A stretch of DNA of 10,322 bases from Methyloprofundus sp. (GTDB lineage: Bacteria > Pseudomonadota > Gammaproteobacteria > Methylococcales > Methylomonadaceae). The notes under the pieces are model-generated. The model had not been told where the DNA came from, did not search any database, and was given only the letters and a program-made list of their open reading frames with translations. How positions within the stretch are numbered: the first letter of the stretch is position 1; every line of letters starts with the position of its first letter. Shown one piece after another: positions 6,821 to 10,322 of this stretch. Both the position numbers and the translations under genes were made by a program. The stretch spans positions 1-10,322 of the forward strand of contig WTCN01000074.1 in assembly GCA_013138555.1 (NCBI GenBank), read 5' to 3'.

Positions 6821-9541
6821 TTAGATTTCGATGATTGGTGCGCTTTCTATCCAACGAAACATCGATTCCGCGACTCCACGCACCTCTGGATTAATATTTT
6901 TCAATAAAGCTTCCCCATAAACACTGGCTTCTACAGCATGGTGAAAAGGCGCAATTGTCTGGGCAAAACCCGCTTGTTGCATAGCCTCTAATAAACGCTC
7001 ACCATATTGATATTGCTTAAATAAGCGGACTAAGCGTAATAGGTCGTCTCTAAAATCAACCCATAACTCAGAGTCATCCTCGTTTAATACAGTTTGTAAT
7101 ACTGTCCATGAATTACCAAAATTATCTGTGGATAACAGCAGGGCAGCATCAAGTAAATCCTTGCCTACTTTGGGGAGCTTATCCAATTGTTGGTATAGCT
7201 TTTGAGCTTTATCTATTTGTTTTTGTTGAATAGCTAGCCAGCATAGATTGCTAGTGGGAGTTAGGTCACCTTTATCTAGTGATTTTGCTTTAAGATAGGT
7301 CTGTTCTGCTTCTTTATAGCGGGATAGGTGGTCTTGTAATAAATTGCCTAAATTATTCCATGAATATGACCCTTTAGGGTCTAACTGAATTGCCTGACGG
7401 TAAGCCTGCTCTGCTTCTTTATAGCGGGATAGATGGTTTTGTAATAAGTTGCCTAAAAAATTCCATGAGTATGAGTCTTTAGGATCTAGCTCAATCGCCT
7501 TATGATAAGCCTGTTCTGCTTCATTATAACGGGACTGGTGATTTTGTAATAAGACACCCAAAAAAGTCCATGGGTATGACCTTTTAGGGTCTAACTCAAT
7601 CGCCTTACGGTAAGCCTGCTCTGCTTCGTCATAGCGAAATAAATGAGTGTGTAATAAATATGCTAAGTTAAACCAACCCTCTGCACTACTTGCTTGTTTA
7701 AGCATCTCATCCAAAGCCAATATTATATAGGACTCCGGAATTTTCTCTGTCGCCAAATTGGGTGCTGACAATAAAGGAAATAACAGCACAGCCTTATCAT
7801 CCGACTGCTCAAAAATCGCCAAAAATCCATCAATATCTTGATAGTCTCGAATAAAACCTTGTTGCTGTTTTTCTTTGAGCATAGCAATTAATGCATCTGA
7901 AAAATATTTGGCATAAGGAATTTTCTGTTGCTGCCAATGCGCTAATAATTCCATTAACTGTGGCTCACTGCTACTGGCAATAGCATTAATAACTTGCTGT
8001 CTTTCACTGAGAGTCAAGGTTAAATTGCCCGATAATAACTGCCAAAAGTTGGTAATGTTTTTATTTGTCCAGCCTTTATTCTGTAAGCTACTATAAACAT
8101 CCTGTTTCTGTTGTTGAGAGTCCATAATCGCAGAATCCAGTTCTTTACTTAGAATATCGTCCAGCAATTCATTGGATTGTATGGCTTCCAGTGTTGCACC
8201 TTGTAATAAAGCGCGTTGCAAACCATTATTATCCATCGTATCGGCTAAAGCTAAACTGTATTCAAGATTCTTGCGCTCTGCCTTTAAATAATCCCGCGCC
8301 ATATTATGACGTTCGGTTGGGCTATACCAATCCATTAGAAAACAACTAAAAAAATGCAAACGTTGTCGACCACGTCGGCTACCATTGCGTAATAAATACC
8401 AGATATTATAAAAACGCTCGCGTAATTGCAGCCCTTTTTTATTATCAGCTAAGCTAACTTCTTCAATAATCCCTAATTCACGTAGACGCTTAAGTTGTGG
8501 AGATAAGGTGGTGGGATTCAATTGTGTTTGATTGGCAATCCATGCCGAGCTTTTGGGGTCCCAAGCTAAGGCTATTGCATCCAGTACTTGACGCTGTTGT
8601 AGGGTTAGTTCTTCGGTACGAGCTTTATATAATGGGGTAACACTGTCCAATAATGATTCCAGTACGGACATAATAGAGTTGGACGATTTATCCATCTGGC
8701 CATTTAAGCTTTCCAATATTTGATAAATATGAAATAAAGTACGTGGGTTGCCGTTGGTTAAGGTATGTAAAACTTGCAAGCGGGCAGGTTGCTGGTTTAT
8801 TTCAGTGATAACATGTTGTCCCAGTTCACCGCGCGAACGGGCAATACGCAATAGACAGGTACGTAATTCAGCAGCACTGAGTGGTACTAAATCTTGCAAC
8901 TGGAAATAGTCATAAAAAGGCGCGTCACGTTGTGTCAGTTCTTTAATCAATGTGGTGGTCGCGGCAATCATCATCGGACCATCAGGTTGAGATAAAATTT
9001 TACGCAACCCCCATTGGTCTTGTTCACTAAGGTTTTGTAAAATTAAATTAAGATTATCCACTAGTAATAATAATCTTGCGCCATGTTGTTGGCTGACTTT
9101 ATGCAGCAAACTCCATAGCTCATCTGCATCACCTTGATTATCTTGGGCATTATCTAAAAGCATGACATTAGGCATATCACCGACTTGCTCGCACCATTCA
9201 GCCACCGCATCAGCGGTATTTTTCCAAAAAAAACTCAGTTGCCGCACATTATATTGTTCTTCGCGAAAATTGACCGGAATCCATTGTTTTTTTAAGTCTT
9301 CATCGTCACGAATGGCAATGGCAATGCGCCTTAGCATTGAGGTCTTGCCCATGCCGCGTGAGCCATAAATGAGTAAGTGATGCTTGTTTTCACCCGCAGC
9401 AAATTTTACCTGCTGTAATAAATGCTGTAATTCTTTTTGCCGTCCAACAAAGCTATTTAAAAAGTCGGTTTCGGGTAGGTGGCGCGGATCATATATTGCC
9501 ATTTGATGGATAATGGGCAATGTATCGCTGGTGGTACTCAT
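6821..9541 (-). CDS. P-loop ATPase with winged helix and C-terminal TPR array (STAND/Orc-like), function unknown
   Basis: About 906 residues from the ATG at 9541; a TTG 6 codons upstream is possible but the ATG overlaps the previous stop (ATGA) and has AAGAG 8 bases before it. Order of parts: a FVGRQKELQHLL entry motif (about 31-42), Walker A GSRGMGKTS (60-68), Walker B LLLLVDNL (157-164, with D162 then N163), sensor-1-like MMIAATTT (190-197), TNGNPRTLFHIY (262-273, typical of ATPase_2/Orc1-Cdc6 relatives), a winged helix at about 312-369, a long glutamine-rich helical region without recognised motif (about 370-615), then TPRs at about 619-762 built of 35-residue units starting AEQAY at 640, 675, 710 and 745, and a final helical tail. 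TPRs suggest binding to a partner protein or peptide; the layout recalls signal-transducing NTPases such as MalT-type proteins. No catalytic effector domain or membrane helix is visible, and I cannot name a function. It follows a second ATPase gene directly. Confidence 0.88.
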   Translation of the reverse strand: MSTTSDTLPIIHQMAIYDPRHLPETDFLNSFVGRQKELQHLLQQVKFAAGENKHHLLIYGSRGMGKTSMLRRIAIAIRDDEDLKKQWIPVNFREEQYNVRQLSFFWKNTADAVAEWCEQVGDMPNVMLLDNAQDNQGDADELWSLLHKVSQQHGARLLLLVDNLNLILQNLSEQDQWGLRKILSQPDGPMMIAATTTLIKELTQRDAPFYDYFQLQDLVPLSAAELRTCLLRIARSRGELGQHVITEINQQPARLQVLHTLTNGNPRTLFHIYQILESLNGQMDKSSNSIMSVLESLLDSVTPLYKARTEELTLQQRQVLDAIALAWDPKSSAWIANQTQLNPTTLSPQLKRLRELGIIEEVSLADNKKGLQLRERFYNIWYLLRNGSRRGRQRLHFFSCFLMDWYSPTERHNMARDYLKAERKNLEYSLALADTMDNNGLQRALLQGATLEAIQSNELLDDILSKELDSAIMDSQQQKQDVYSSLQNKGWTNKNITNFWQLLSGNLTLTLSERQQVINAIASSSEPQLMELLAHWQQQKIPYAKYFSDALIAMLKEKQQQGFIRDYQDIDGFLAIFEQSDDKAVLLFPLLSAPNLATEKIPESYIILALDEMLKQASSAEGWFNLAYLLHTHLFRYDEAEQAYRKAIELDPKRSYPWTFLGVLLQNHQSRYNEAEQAYHKAIELDPKDSYSWNFLGNLLQNHLSRYKEAEQAYRQAIQLDPKGSYSWNNLGNLLQDHLSRYKEAEQTYLKAKSLDKGDLTPTSNLCWLAIQQKQIDKAQKLYQQLDKLPKVGKDLLDAALLLSTDNFGNSWTVLQTVLNEDDSELWVDFRDDLLRLVRLFKQYQYGERLLEAMQQAGFAQTIAPFHHAVEASVYGEALLKNINPEVRGVAESMFRWIESAPIIEI
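7305..7619 (-). repeat. Three tandem 105-bp repeats encoding 35-residue TPR units
   Basis: Coding repeats inside the large ATPase gene. The marker TCTGCTTC recurs on the plus strand at 7305, 7410, 7515 and 7620, exactly 105 bases apart, and the intervening sequence is strongly conserved. A hand comparison of the first two units gives about 16 differences in 105 bases (roughly 85% identity). A fourth, more diverged unit begins at 7620. The shared protein unit reads AEQAYxKAIELDPKxSYxW, then a FLGxLLQNHLSRYKE-like half. The period is 35 residues rather than the usual TPR 34. Confidence 0.92.
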
Positions 9542-10322
9542 GCCTGATACTCTTGCCAATAATTTGCTAGTAATTGCATGACAAAATGATATTTACCATT
9601 GGGCTGTTTTTTAATAAAACCATCATTGCTTAAAATATTCAGTGCCTCTCGTACCTGTTCGGGAGTGTATTCAGGCTCTAATTGTATGCGCAAGCTATCG
9701 CGACTTTCACCTGCATCATGTTCACTAAGCTTATTTAATATGGCTTTACAACTGGGGCGAATATCATCAGAAATATTTCTGTTTAAATGCTCAGGCCAGC
9801 CTGAAAAAGCTTGATTATGTGGGTGTTGTAATAATTTTAAACAGGCTTGGTCTATCACTTTGCAGTCGGCTATTCGCTTGTTATTCGCTGTTGTGGGGAG
9901 TATTTGTAAGCATAGTTTTTCCAGATAATACGGGCTTAACCAGCCTAATCTAGCTTGTAAATGCTTATGGGCTTCGTCATCTAATATAAAAGTATCAAAA
10001 ACCTCTTGCTGGCAATAATGATTGACAAAATCAGTGGCAATTTGTGCATTAAACGGTTCAATCAAAAAGGGATGTAGATTATTAAAGGCTCCACTGACTT
10101 GATGGTGTTTAGCGAAATGATCTAGCCCTATAGAGCCTGTCAACATCCAGCGTATATTGGGGTAGGCATCACGGAATCTGCGCAAGCTATTCAGCAATTG
10201 ATAGCATTCGTCGGGTGAAATTTTTATGATGTTGGATGCGCAGATGGTCACTTCATCCAGCAAAATAAGTGTGGGTTTTTCTTGAGAATCTTGATTTAAG
10301 TGCGAGAGTATCGCGTCCAGCA
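9538..10322 (-). CDS. P-loop ATPase of ATPase_2/STAND-like type, C-terminal 260 residues (N-terminus beyond window)
   Basis: The frame stays open to the right edge, so only the C-terminal 260 residues are seen and the Walker A part is missing. Residues near the edge give a Walker B strand, PTLILLDEVTICASNII, with D and E intact. A sensor-1 strand WMLTGSIGLDHF follows, then HPFLIEPFNAQIATDFVNHY, which resembles the lid region of ATPase_2 (PF01637) and related bacterial/archaeal ATPases. The last 75 or so residues look like a winged helix: ILNKLSEHDAGESRDSLRIQ, then EALNILSNDGFIKKQPNGKY and FVMQLLANYWQEYQA. A TTG near 10263 could be taken for a start, but it falls inside the Walker B strand and is therefore internal. 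Its stop overlaps the ATG of the following TPR ATPase by ATGA, so the two are made together and probably act together. The precise function is unknown. Confidence 0.85.
   Translation of the reverse strand, partial: LDAILSHLNQDSQEKPTLILLDEVTICASNIIKISPDECYQLLNSLRRFRDAYPNIRWMLTGSIGLDHFAKHHQVSGAFNNLHPFLIEPFNAQIATDFVNHYCQQEVFDTFILDDEAHKHLQARLGWLSPYYLEKLCLQILPTTANNKRIADCKVIDQACLKLLQHPHNQAFSGWPEHLNRNISDDIRPSCKAILNKLSEHDAGESRDSLRIQLEPEYTPEQVREALNILSNDGFIKKQPNGKYHFVMQLLANYWQEYQA

Noticed and set aside
7305..7640. Regularly spaced direct repeats as a possible CRISPR array.
   Set aside because: The similarity runs through the whole 105-base unit with no unique spacers, and the units translate in frame to TPRs.
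9538..9559. The TTG at 9559 as the start of the TPR ATPase, giving 912 residues.
   Set aside because: The ATG at 9541 overlaps the preceding stop as ATGA and has AAGAG at a suitable distance, so the shorter form is preferred.
6821..10322. One large ATPase gene split by a frameshift.
   Set aside because: Each part has its own nucleotide-binding core and winged helix, and the junction is a clean ATGA overlap, so these are two genes.

Overview
The window is AT-rich bacterial chromosome (about 40% GC by eye), densely packed, with gene families typical of Gammaproteobacteria: L-aspartate oxidase NadB, a DUF6164-type small protein and a NarL-class two-component system. The kinase has a MoxY/LapD-like sensor region, which is common in methylotrophs. 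A low-GC member of Methylococcales or a relative is therefore my best guess, at low confidence. I see no rRNA, tRNA, CRISPR, insertion sequence or phage gene.

Left block (about 1-4540, all minus strand, reading right to left): nadB (NAD de novo synthesis), an MnmM/YtqB-type tRNA methyltransferase, a 721-residue protein joining a sodium:dicarboxylate-symporter-like membrane domain to an extracellular solute-binding domain, and the start of a DUF6164 gene that runs off the left edge. The gaps are 46, 7 and 8 bases, so this looks like one transcription unit, perhaps with a second promoter just before the methyltransferase.

Middle block (4541-6698): a 212-base divergent intergenic region separates nadB from a plus-strand sensor kinase/response regulator pair that overlap by 4 bases (ATGA). 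The pair resembles MoxY/MoxX. Its signal and targets cannot be read from the window.

Right block (6821-10322, minus strand): two tandem P-loop ATPase genes, also overlapping by ATGA. The upstream one (N-terminus beyond the right edge) is an ATPase_2/STAND-like protein with a C-terminal winged helix. The downstream one, about 906 residues, has an NTPase module, a winged helix, a long helical region and a set of near-identical 35-residue TPR units. A hairpin between the regulator and this operon probably ends transcription from one or both sides.

The points that most deserve a second look are the ATPase pair, which I cannot assign to a described system, and the symporter-solute-binding fusion, whose canonical transport motifs are altered.
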